Source: Kuschelorhynchus macadamiae (Eukaryota > Arthropoda > Insecta > Coleoptera > Curculionidae). Taken from it: a DNA stretch of 64,000 nt. The position numbers and the translations under genes are program-made. The first letter of the stretch is position 1. The number at the start of each line of letters is the position of its first letter. Under the pieces are notes generated by a model, which saw only the letters and a program-made list of their open reading frames with translations, was not told the DNA's origin and ran no database searches. The DNA lies in NCBI GenBank assembly GCA_030620095.1, contig JAUTXW010000932.1:434001-498000 (forward strand). Direction: 5' to 3'. Shown here piece after piece: positions 33,983 through 45,100 of this stretch.

Positions 33983-35097
33983 ATGCATTACACTGACGAA
34001 GAAAGATGTGATATTCTTCGCATTTTCTACAAGAATAATAATAATGCTTGCGCGGCAAGAAGAGAATATCAGCGGCTTTTCCCCATGCGAGCTATTCCAT
34101 CTCGAAAAACTTTCAAAAATATTGAACTTGGCTTTCGAAATCGAATGACTGTTAAAAGAAAAAAACGTACTCCGGTTATTAATGAGGAGGAGGAATTAAA
34201 TATTTTATTATTTTTTCAAGGTAGGTTAATAGAAATTACCCACAGGATATAAAGTAACTTACGCAAATATTATTTATTTTCAGAAAATCCAAATGCAGCC
34301 TTAAAAGACGCATCAATTTTTTTTAATAAATCTATTTTCAAAATTTATTCGACATTAAAAAAGCATGGATATTTCCCATACAAAATTTTACCCGTCCAGA
34401 AATTAACTGAAGATCAGAAAAACCAACGAACCATGTTTTGCCAGGAAATGTTGCTGATGAAAGATGAAGATAACAATAAAACAAAGTTTTATGGTCAGAT
34501 GAATGCGCCTTTAGTACTGCCGGGATTCACAACCGGAAAAATGTTAGATTTTGGGCAACGGAAAACCCTCGGGCCATGCGTGAAATTAAAACCCAAGGTC
34601 CGAAAACTTTAAATGTGTGGTGCGGGCTCCTTCACAACAAAATTATTGGACCGATTTTCATTGATGGATCTTTAAATGGAGAAAAATATCTAAATTTATT
34701 AAATAATGATCTGGAACCTATTTTGGATGACTTACCCCTCCGTCAATACAACCAAATTATTTGGCAACAAGATGGAGCCCCACCACACAATGTTTTTGCG
34801 GTCCTAAATTTTTTAAATCAAAATTTTGAAACGTGGATTGGTCGGACTGGACCGATTCGGTGGCCGCCCAATAGTCCCGACTTAACACCTCTTGACTCTT
34901 TTCTGTGGGGATTTTTGCAGAATAAAATATATGAAACTCCCACGGAAGATGTAGAGGTGTTAAGAAGGAGAATAATTGAAGCCATTGAGGATTTAAACAA
35001 TAATCATGCACAATTCATTATTAATGCGATTAATAAAATCGAAGCAGATTATACAAATTGTATTGAAATGAATGGTGGACATATTCAGCAATTATAA
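33983..35097 (+). pseudogene. DUF4817 transposase, one intron, one frameshift
   Basis: Exon 1 is 33983-34220 (MHYTDEERCDILRIFYKNNN opens the DUF4817 helix-turn-helix). A 63-bp intron (34221-34283, GTAGGT…TTTTCAG) leads in phase into ENPNAALKDAS. A single-base shift near 34485 breaks the frame just before the first-Asp box LWSDECAFSTAGIHNRKNVR. Afterwards the frame is open to 35097, with IIWQQDGAPPHNVFAVLNFL (second Asp), GRTGPIRWPPNSPDLTPLDS (third Asp) and the terminal NGGHIQQL. Apart from that shift it is nearly complete, so the loss looks recent or could be an assembly error. Confidence 0.88.
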
Positions 35098-35155
35098 TAT
35101 TTATATTTCATTTCATTATTCAATTATTTGATAATATGTAGTTTTTTGTAATAAA

Positions 35156-35595
35156 CACAGCGTCAAAAAACTTGGACCCCTTCATAAGACGCAATGCAAA
35201 AATGCTCTGTTTCAAGACCTTGTATTTTGAGTAATAAATGATCCAACCATGTGATTAAAAAAAGTGTATGTTAACGAATAGCAGGGCTGCCACTTTTAGC
35301 CACATGAAATATTCTATTGTAATTAGAACGCTCTACAGAGTGTTTAAAAGTTTCTCAACACAGGACCTAATGCAAATTAAATGGGAGGTCTGGCTAAAAA
35401 AAATTAAACTCTCCTTATTAGCTTGCTGATTACAATATCATGGCTCAGTTAACTAAAAGTGGTAGTCCCGTTATTCGTTGACATAATCATTTTTCAATCA
35501 CTTCGTTGGTTCATTTATTACTGAAGATAAGCGGTCTTGAGGAAAGCTTATTTGCAATGCGACTTACGAAGGGGTCCAAGTTTTTTGACGCTGTG
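35156..35595. mobile_element. 440-bp foldback MITE
   Basis: Starts CACAGCGTCAAAAAACTTGG and ends with the exact complement of that sequence. Similarity between the two halves continues inward (AGCAGGGCTGCCACTTTTAG against CTAAAAGTGGTAGTCCCG), so most of the element is one imperfect palindrome. It has no coding content. It sits in the 3' untranslated part of the DUF4817 element. No clear target duplication. Confidence 0.85.
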
Positions 35596-36789
35596 TGTAG
35601 TTTTTAAAATATTCTTTTCTGTTTTCGTTAATATTATACATATATTTTTTAAAAACATGTGTTGCCTTAATTAGATTCATATGCATATTTCCAAAGTTCG
35701 ATGTTTTTGGAATACCCCGTAGAAGGAAAAAAATCCACGTCTGATATTTCAAAAAATGTTTGTTTAGATGGCGATTCGTTGGAAGATGGTGATTTCTGTT
35801 CTGGTTGCCTGTGTATTTTCGTTATTCTCATAAGCTATGCGAAGGTTGTCGGATTTTTCCTCATCGGAAATGTGACATTTTATCCAGAAATTGACAGAAA
35901 GTCTACCAAACAGTAAAACAGTCACCGTCAATGACCAGTTTACGACCAGAAAAATGTTTACCTGTTTTACATAATAGTTTTCAAAAAATAACAATATCTC
36001 TTTAGGCTTTAGATTTAAGTATAGAATATCCCTTATAAAAAATGTGTAAAATTCTCAGGAGAATCCGAAAATTCAATAAAAAAATGGGGTACCTATTTGA
36101 AATAAGAAACTTGGACCACGCCCAGACTTTCTGTAACACCCTGTATATGAAAAAAAATGTTTTCATAAAAATTCATTTGAAACCATTAAACTTTTATTTG
36201 GGACACATTTTTCTAAAATGTCAAATAAAAAAGATAAGGGGGGTGGCAATATATAAAAAAAAACCCTGTACCATCCATTCCGTAAATTCTTAATTTCTCT
36301 AGAAGTAAGTTATGACCAAACACTATCAAATGCCTTAGATATGTCAGTATACACCGCATCAATTTAGCCGTTGATCGTCCTTTAAAAAGCCCGTGCTGTT
36401 CTGGAGTCAAATGATGTTTATGACTCAAAAAGTTCATCTGTCAATACGGCTTCAAATATTTTAGGAAATACAGACAGTAGGGAAGTGCCTCTGTAGTTCT
36501 TGATATCTGTCCTTGAACCAGATTTAAAAATTGGCTAAAGAGTAGACTCCTTCCAATATGTTGTAAATTGAGCTGTATTAAAAGATCTTCGAAAAACCAT
36601 GGATAGAAGTTTGATCAAAGACAATGCACAACCTTTTATAAATATATGAGGCAAATCATTCGGACCTGAGCTCTTGTTCTTATCAACGGAGTCAATTTTC
36701 CTCAAAATGTCTTCTTCTGTAAAGTTGTGAAAAGTAAGAAAATTATCTATTTCATCAAGATGGTTTTGAAATGTTTTCAGATATGTGTG

Positions 36790-38454
36790 CCCAAGTAGCG
36801 CAAAGTTGCTGATGAGCTTTTTTGTCTAAAGTTAGCCATAAAAGACACATACAAATTTTGGCAAATGATTCTTGGTTTGTTTTCTAGCCATGAAAGCTCG
36901 CTTCAAATCAGATTTTTTGACTCCAAAAGTAGCAGTTTTTAATGTAGATAAACTATAGCATAATTACTTGGCCAAAAAATATCTTTTATGGGGTAATTAA
37001 ACCTCCAACTATTTTCTTGTAATATTGCATGGCCAAAAAGTAGAAATATCTGTCAATTTTGTTGCCACAACATAACCGTATATATTCTAGTAAGTATTGA
37101 AGTTAAATTATAGTAAGCATAGCTGTTTAAAATGCCAAAATATGGCATTTTTAATCAATAGAAATCGAGGTCAGAATATATATAATAAATAGGCATTTTT
37201 CCCAAATTCCAACTATGACATTTTAGATAACAAAAATTGAGAGGAAAAATATGGTTTTTATTATCATATTTTTGTTTCAAAATTAAACTAAAATTGGATA
37301 ATTTTATTTGGCTTATTTTTGCTATAATATTGCCAAAATATGCCACATTTTCAAATTTAGCTTTATAACCTATAAAACTATACTTAACCAAACTGAAGAT
37401 ATAAAAGAAAAAAAATATAAATTATTTACCATACGAAATGCCTAATAAAAAGATTAAATATTCCACCGCATATTATAGAAAAACGGTATTGGGGTAATCG
37501 TCGTTTAATTTTGTTACGCTGGCTCCTGGGTCTTAAATTAGCCATTTTTTAGCGAGTACTAAAGGCAAACCAAGTAGGCATCTTTATTGGCAAAATGTTA
37601 GTAAATGTTGCCACATTTTGGCTACATTTGAAAATTATTGCCATTTGATAAATATTTGCTTACAAAGTGGCCGATTTTAAGGAATATTTGCTTAACAAAT
37701 AGCCCAAAGCTTTTTATGACCCGCCATGATTGAAATTAAAATTAAACTAATTTCCTAGCAGCCATTACTTGACCACTTTAAACAAACATATTCTTTCTAT
37801 CTATAAATACGTATTTTCATGGATGTTTTTTTTTGCGTTATGAACCCTTTAATTAATTTTCGTAGTAAAATACATTTTCAAACTAAAAAAAAATTGAAGA
37901 AATCGAAATATTTGTGTGTTTAACATGCGTATCTTAGATTCTTTTAACAGTAAAAGTTCCTGCGCAAGTGTTTTTTGTTCCTACCAACCGTCAAACCATG
38001 ATTTGTTATCTTTGCATTTCCTCTTGGCTCATAAATTCTTACACTGATTGGCTCTGTTAATATTATTCTACATAATTTGAAACAATTGATGATTTATCAA
38101 ATAAATGAAGAAAAGGCAAAAAATAAGAAATTATTTAGGTAAGTTTCGGAAAAAAATGTTACTCAAATTTCGGTTAAAAAACAATCACACAGAATTCAGC
38201 TAAAAAAGCTCGATTTTAAAGTCAAAAAGTAGCTAATAAACCCAACCATAAAATCAAAAAAGAGGGTCGTATAATTGCCAATTGGCCATTTTTACCCCAT
38301 TATGACCAAATTATTATTCCCCACTTTAGTCATATTTCCGTCTTTATACTGTAATAGAACTGTTATTTTGGCTAGCAATTTTAGCTAATTCGCCAAGGAT
38401 ATTAGCCAATGTCACAGCATTTTAGCGCATATATGATTATATGTGCTACTTGGG
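36790..38454. mobile_element. 1.66-kb non-coding transposon with reiterated GCCAAAA words
   Basis: It interrupts the LINE at 33240-38703. Ends: CCCAAGTAGCGCAAAG at 36790 and GTGCTACTTGGG ending 38454, an inverted pair of about 12 bp. The interior is very AT-rich, has no gene, and is full of the words TTTGGCC, GCCAAAA, TTGCCA and TGGCAAAATA in both orientations, for example near 36970, 37030, 37133, 37330, 37590, 37612, 37640 and 38277. Such reiteration suggests protein-binding sites or decayed internal repeats. Target duplication is at most about 2 bp by reading-frame logic. Autonomous partner unknown. Confidence 0.6.
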
Positions 38455-39155
38455 TGGTCTGTGTAGTATGATTCAAAGTGGTGGGCAAAAGCTTCTACAA
38501 TGGATTCAGGGGATCCGTTTACATCATTATTATATTCCATGCTTTTAGGGATTTCTTGGTTTGCTCTCATAGAGTTGACAAAAGACCAAACATATTTTAT
38601 ATTGGTAGGAATCATATGTTGTGTATTAGAGACGAAAATAAGATAGCACAAATCTATAAGGTACTTAGTCTCTTCTTCATTTCATTTTTTAGCAAAATTT
38701 AAAGATTGCATGTATATCAGCGCAATAAGTACTTTTTTTTTTTGAACTATACCGTAAATAAACTGCAAACCCACAAAAAAAAACGGAACTTTCCAGAATT
38801 TAGGTTTCCTGAATCGTAAAGAGCTGGGTAGTTGATTTTTCTTGTTAAGAATACTTTTATATTAAGGAAGTAAGTAAAAATTAAACGACTTAATACATAC
38901 AAAAAATATTATTTATTTCCATTCTATAAAAAACATGTTATTTATCAAACATAAAAAAAGAACATCTTTCGTTTAGATTTCGAGCTACATTTGAAGTGGT
39001 TTTTAGTTCCCAAACAGAACGCTTATCAATTACAAACACACTTGATATCGATTTGAATCAAGCAAATATATACTTTATCATAACTAAAACATATTATAAA
39101 GAAGTAATATACTCCAGTGGCATTGGAAAAACCGTCTGGCGGCGGTCTTTCCACC

Positions 39156-42100
39156 CTAGCGACGCGCCATCAATCCACCCTTTGGCAGCTCGTCTGGGTT
39201 GAGGTCTGCGAAACTGTTCAGGGCCTTGCTGTAGGACTCCTCTCCGGCCTCGAATTTCCTGTTGTGTTCCTGGATCGCTTTGGCGTTCTTTTCGAAGATT
39301 TCGAAACGCTTCTGTTCTTCTTCAGCGGAGTCGTAGCTCTTGGAGTGAGCTTCCTGTAAGCATTAAAAAACTGCTTTAAAACCACGTGAGTGCTCTCACA
39401 AAACGAGCTACTTTTGACATATTCTTCGTCCTTTTTACATAAAAGACCTTATCATTATTATTTCATTATGTTGATAAAATTGTGTTCTTAAAACTTCAAT
39501 ACAATCTGAAATTGTCAAAAAATTTGTTAGTAGGATTTTTTTGCAGAATAAATACACAGTTATACCATCTGCTGATGATGCTAACTTGGTTAGCGAAACG
39601 CGCGTCCCAAACGTAACAAGTTGTGGTGTAGTGTGGTTAGAACTCTTGTATTTATCTTCCACCACAGGTTCCAGTATTAGGACATATATTATTTTTCTTC
39701 ATAACAAAAAGGTCTTTATTCCAGGATAGAGAATTTTACCAATTTTTTAAACCTTTGATTAGGCCGCTATTTGATTTTGCTATAGAGTATTGATAAAATT
39801 TTACCAGTTCATTTCTTTTTGTGCAGAACTTAAGATAAATGGATTAGCACTTTTTTAAGCCACCATTTTGTTCCGTCATATTCGATTTTTACCAAAATGT
39901 TACCCTTATGGCATCCAAATAACCCTTAATTTTTGATCAACATTTAAAGTAAATCTGGTAAGGAGTTTTTTAGCGATGCGGCGAAATGACAGACATACAG
40001 ACCGATGGGCACTTATTCAGGTAGATCGACGGAATTTCAAAAAATCACTCTCCGAGACTTTCAGATCTTCCCTTTCAGGGACCCTGCTGGATGCCAAAAA
40101 AACATGTTTTCTCAATTCCGTCAATCTGTCTGTTTTGGCGACACAGCTAAAATTACTTACCGATTGACTTCAAAGTTTTGGTCAAACATTAACGGCTATA
40201 TGTGGACGACGTGGTAACATTTTGGTAAAAATTCAACATAGCAACCCATTAAAATTCTGATAAAATTATCTGTGTAAACAACTCTATTTATTCTAAAACT
40301 TTATCTGAAAAATCGAGTCTTGGCTTAAATAGAAACTGGTAAAATCCAATATGGAGGAACAAAATGGCGGCCTATTAAAAGCTTTGAAATAAAATATAAA
40401 AATTGATAAATTTCCCTTGTTATTAATTCTTTTTTTTATTAAGATGTAATCATTTAGTAGTTAAAGAAAAAATCCAACATAGCGGAACAAGATGGTGGCA
40501 TGGCCTAGTGAATTGTTTAAAAAATTACTACTACTTAACTCTTTGAAGTACCTTGGTCGACAATTTGAACCACCTTTTTGCTGACCTTTCCAGCATGGTG
40601 GTTGATGAAACGTACCACTTAAATCAAAGTTATTTTTGTTGTGTATGTCGGTTTAATAACCGTCCCGCATTTGATTGGCTTATGATCCATCGCCTGACGC
40701 AAATTCCTGAAACGTTGGCGGTTGCGTTCACGATTTTGTGTGGTTATTTACGTTTCACGTGCTCCGTAGTTATTTGAGGTTATTGTTTTTATGAGAAAAG
40801 TGTTGTTTTTTATTCAAAAGTGGCTTTATTTATGATTTTTATGTAAAAACCAACTATAAAGGTGAGTTAATATACATGTTAGATGTTTGTGATATTTGAA
40901 CTCCGAGTTTTGTTGGTTTCTTTTAGTGTTTAAAAACTGTACCACCGTACAGTTGGAAACATGAACCGACGGCAGGATCCACTCACTTTCAATTTGATAG
41001 GCATGACAGAAAATGAACTCTATGATGAAATAGATGCAATCGAAAATGATTGTGCCTCAATCCCTTCCGATTGTGACTCGGAGGCTGATGGTGACGAGTC
41101 AGAAAGTGAAGGTTGTTCTTCAGCTGCTATGTTTGATCATCCCGAGGTTGCCGAAATTGTGGTGTCTGAGTATGAAGAAGACGAGCCTTCCTCTTCAGAT
41201 GAATGGGATGCAGAGGATTTAGTACCGCTATTTACTCTAGCAAAACGATGGAAAAAAGTTTGGTCACTACTTGGAATAAATGCGTTTCTACTATGAAGAC
41301 TCCTGATCCATTCACTTCGGATGTCGGTCTGTCGAATTCAATTCGAGATCGTGCTAGCCTAAATCCTTATGAGGCGTTTAATCTTTTTTTTACCGACGAA
41401 CTTTTGACTGATATTGTGTTTCAAACTAATCTCTATGCAGAGCAAACATTTCAAACCAAGGGTAAAGCATATACTCAAACACATGTTGACGAACTCAAGA
41501 CATTTTTGGGTATAAATATTCTTATGGGCATTAAAAAATACCCAAGTTACCGTGATCATTGGAGTTCTTCACCAGACCTTCACGATCCCTACATAAGTAA
41601 GCTTATGAGAGTTCATAGATTTGGTTGGATTCTTTCGAACCTTCACCTAAATGACAACAGCATAATGCCACCACGTGGCTCAGCCAATTATTATAAACTT
41701 TATAAAGTACGGCCCCTTCTCAATCACCTTAAAACTAATTTTCAATCATGCTTACAGCCCCATGAAAATATCGCCGTCGACGAGTCAATGATAAAATTTA
41801 AGGGGCGATCTTCGCTAAAACAATACTTACCAAAAAAACCCATAAAAAGGGGATACAAAGTGTGGGTTTTAGCGGATGAAACAGGGTATTGTTGGAATTT
41901 TGATATATACACAGGGAAGACGGGGGATCAAACAGAAAAAAGTTTGGGAGCCCGAGTCGTTAAGAATTTAGCTACTCCAATTGAAAAAAAAAATCAAAAT
42001 ATATTTTGACAATTTTTTCTCATCCGTAAAGCTAATGGAGGATCTTTTAGACTTAAAACTATATGCATGTGGAACAGTAAATGTATCCAGAAAAAATTTG

Positions 42101-45100
42101 CCTAATTTCACTAATGATAAAAATTTAAAAAGAGGGGAGTATGAATGGTTTATAAGCGATAGTGGATTGAGTGCTGTGAAATGGCGTGACAAGAAATCCG
42201 TGCATATGTTATCTAATTACCATGACCCTACAGTTGTTACTCAAGTAAAAAGGAAAGAGAAAGATGGCACTGCGATGCATATTCCTTGCCCTTTTTTACT
42301 TAGTGATTATAATAAACACATGAACTTTGTGGACAAATTCGATCAAATGCGATCATATTATGGGCTTGATCGAAAAAGCCACAAGTGGTGGCATCGCATA
42401 TTCTTTTTCTTTCTGGATACGGCAATAACAAATACCTTTATTATATATAAACTATACCATAAAGAAAATGCTAAAATTTTTCTCAAGACAGGTTTCAGAA
42501 GGCTTAGTTGCCAAAACATTGGTTCAAAAATTAGACAAAAGAAACATGTCTACGGAATTATCAGTCGCCATTAGTTCTCATAAGCCCACAGTATCGACCG
42601 CCGTTAGAAGAGCAGAAAGTGCACATCAGCCAATGAGAACCACTCGTCGAAGATGTGCTTATTGTAGCTCGAAAAAAAAAGATGTTCGTACCAATTGGCA
42701 ATGCAGTGTTTGCGCCATGCCATTATGTTTAGGAAAAACCAAAACTTGTTTCCAATCTTATCATGCTAAAACTTAATATGTTTTTAGAATATATTGTTTA
42801 TTTATATACGATATTCTTAATTTTGTTAAAGTATGGTGGTGCAAGAAATAAACCACCCAATCTAAGTACTTTTGCAGTATATGTATATTTTTATATATGT
42901 GTATTAGTGTTCCAATATACTTATTTGAAAGAAATACACCACAATTTGTATATTTTTCAAATGTTTTTTTTCTCGTACCGCTAGGGTTTTTTTTTTAAGC
43001 CGAATTCCCGTACCTCAAAGAGTTAAAAACCAACGTAAAAAAATCCTATTCCTAATAACGAGGGAAATTCCGGCTAAAAGAAATTTACCGATTTTAACTT
43101 CCCTCGTAAAAGGGAAGTATTGTAATCGTGAAATAATCACTCTCCGAGATTTTTTCAGATCTTCACGTTTCACGGACCCTAAATGACTATAAACATCTTT
43201 TCTCAATTTCGTCGGTATGTCTTTCTGTTCGCGGCGTAGCTGAAAAACTACTTATCCGATTGACTTCAAATTTTAGTCAAAAATTAAGGGTCATATGGGG
43301 ATGACCTGGTAACATTTAGCTAAAAATCCAATATGGCGAAACAAAATGGTGGCCTAGTGAAATGTTAAAAAAATTATTATTAAAAAACTACTCATCCAAT
43401 TTATCTCAAATTTTGGAAAAACATAAAGTATTATGTTGAAATCAAGTGGTAAAATTTTGGTACGAACATACAAGATGGCGGAACAAAATGGCGGCATAAT
43501 AAAATATTTAAAAATTCAGCCTGAAAAAAACTGCTTAATGGTTTGATTTCAAATTGTGTGCCATAACAAAATGTGGTATATCGTTTTCGTTAACGAACCT
43601 CTTGTTTTTGTTAGAGTGGTGTATTATTTGGGGTTAAGACCTAGTAAAAAAACAAATGTTATTGTTGCATCCTCAGGACACATATATTTTATATCCTGCA
43701 TGATACTTATATTATCAGTCTTTACCTATTCCGTTGGTTTGCAGATACGAGCCCTAACAACTATATGTTGGAACAAGCAGTTATTTTTCGAATAAAATGC
43801 CAGTTTACCGAAATTTATTTATTCTAATTTTTTTTAATTGTAAATATGAAATTATCAACATGTTTTATGATGTAGGGAATTATCTTTATGGTTTAATTAT
43901 ATATTTTGTTGTTGATTGCTATTTAATTAATTGTTTGATATTCAAAAAATGCTGACAACTTAATATTGGAACATGTTTTGCATTTCTTCACGTTTCGTGA
44001 GTTTTATCATTCTGACGCGAAGGAGGCTTTGAAATAAAACATAAGTGTGTTGTCAACAAAGATTTTAAAACGTCATTTGAGTATTAATAGTTAAAGTAAG
44101 TAGGTATTGTTAGATTTATTACGAGTAAAACACGCAATAATGGTACGTGGAAAACCTACTGAATCAAAAGTGCGGGAAATTATTATTCATCAGTACCATA
44201 AAGGGAAAACAATGCGTGAAATTTCCAGTGAATTGACGATAGCAACAACTACTGTTTTTAATATAATTAAAAAATATGGTGAAACTGCCAGTACTGATGT
44301 TCGCGGTAAAAGCTCAGGCCGTCCAAAAGTTGTTTCTCAAAGGAGTGTAAGGCATTTAATAAGAATATGTAAGTCAGGAAGAAGAAACACACTACGAGAA
44401 GTAACTGCAAGGTGGAATAGAGAAACTGGGATGAATATTTCAAGAGAATGCTGTCGCAAATATATCCACAAGAGCGGTCTTGGTTTATAAGGTATGTTTG
44501 ATAGGTACTTCTTTGCGGTGTAAATTTTCTATTTTTCACTTTATACTCGTAGACCAAATGAAAAACCGTTGTTGACGGAAACTCAAAAAAGAAATCGTTA
44601 TAATTGGGTTAAATCAAAGCTTTCGTGGACCAAACATGACTGGGACAAAGTTATCTATAGCGACGAAAGCAAATTTGATGTCTGTGTGGGAGATTACAGA
44701 AAGCGAGGCATTCCAAAAGGATTGCCTCAAAAGGACGGTAAAGTTTCCACAGGGCATCATGGTGTGGGGCTGTATGTCGGCCAAAGGGTTGGGAACTTTA
44801 CACTTTATTGAAGGTACAGTAAACGCAGCCAAATACCAAGATATCCTTGAACATTCGCTTTTACCAAGTGCAACAAAGTTATATCCATCCGGAGGTTTTA
44901 TCTTTCAGCAGGACGGAGCCTCATGCCATACGGCTAAGTCGACCAAAAAATGGTTGGGTGACCATGACATTAAGGTTTTGTCACATCCCTCTAGCAGCCC
45001 GGATCTTAATCCAATAGAGACACTGTGGCACAAAATGAAACAACACCTAAGAAATAATCCCCAGCGTACTTTACCACAATTACGTGCTAAATTGCAAGAA

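Larger units (their letters stand above)
33607..36268 (+). mobile_element. DUF4817 element with about 370-bp inverted ends and TA duplication
   Basis: Ends CAGGGTTTATTTTTATAT at 33607 and its complement ending 36268, flanked by TA (33605-33606 and 36269-36270). The inverted arms (33607 to about 33970 and about 35900-36268) are nearly identical. Beyond the arms the left side enters the transposase start, and the right side holds a degraded, inverted second copy of the same N-terminal coding region (minus strand, about 35885-35765: SDEEKSDNLRIAYENNENTQ). It contains a MITE at 35156-35595 and interrupts a LINE whose frame is restored on removing the element plus one TA. Confidence 0.9.
33240..38703 (-). 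mobile_element. Jockey/CR1-like LINE (5'-truncated), split twice
   Basis: Three minus-strand pieces belong to one element. The first, 38703-38455, has the pre-RT region VWSFVNSMRANQEIP and AFAHHFESYYTDH. The second, 36789-36270, runs EEDILRKIDSVDKNKSSGPN, WKESTL, IFKSGSRTDIKNYRGTSLL and LTPEQHGLFKGRST, ending RIYGMDG. The third, 33604-33240, has INGVTSRQIKVKSGVPQGSH and LGPILFLLF. The reading frame continues across both interruptions: the DUF4817 element at 33607-36268 and the non-coding element at 36790-38454. In-frame stops and shifts are also present. The 3' end is lost at about 33240. Confidence 0.82.

Noticed and set aside
42763..42984. 73-codon hydrophobic frame after the piggyBac gene
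   Set aside because: It lies in the element's 3' non-coding part. Its hydrophobic character comes from T-rich DNA.
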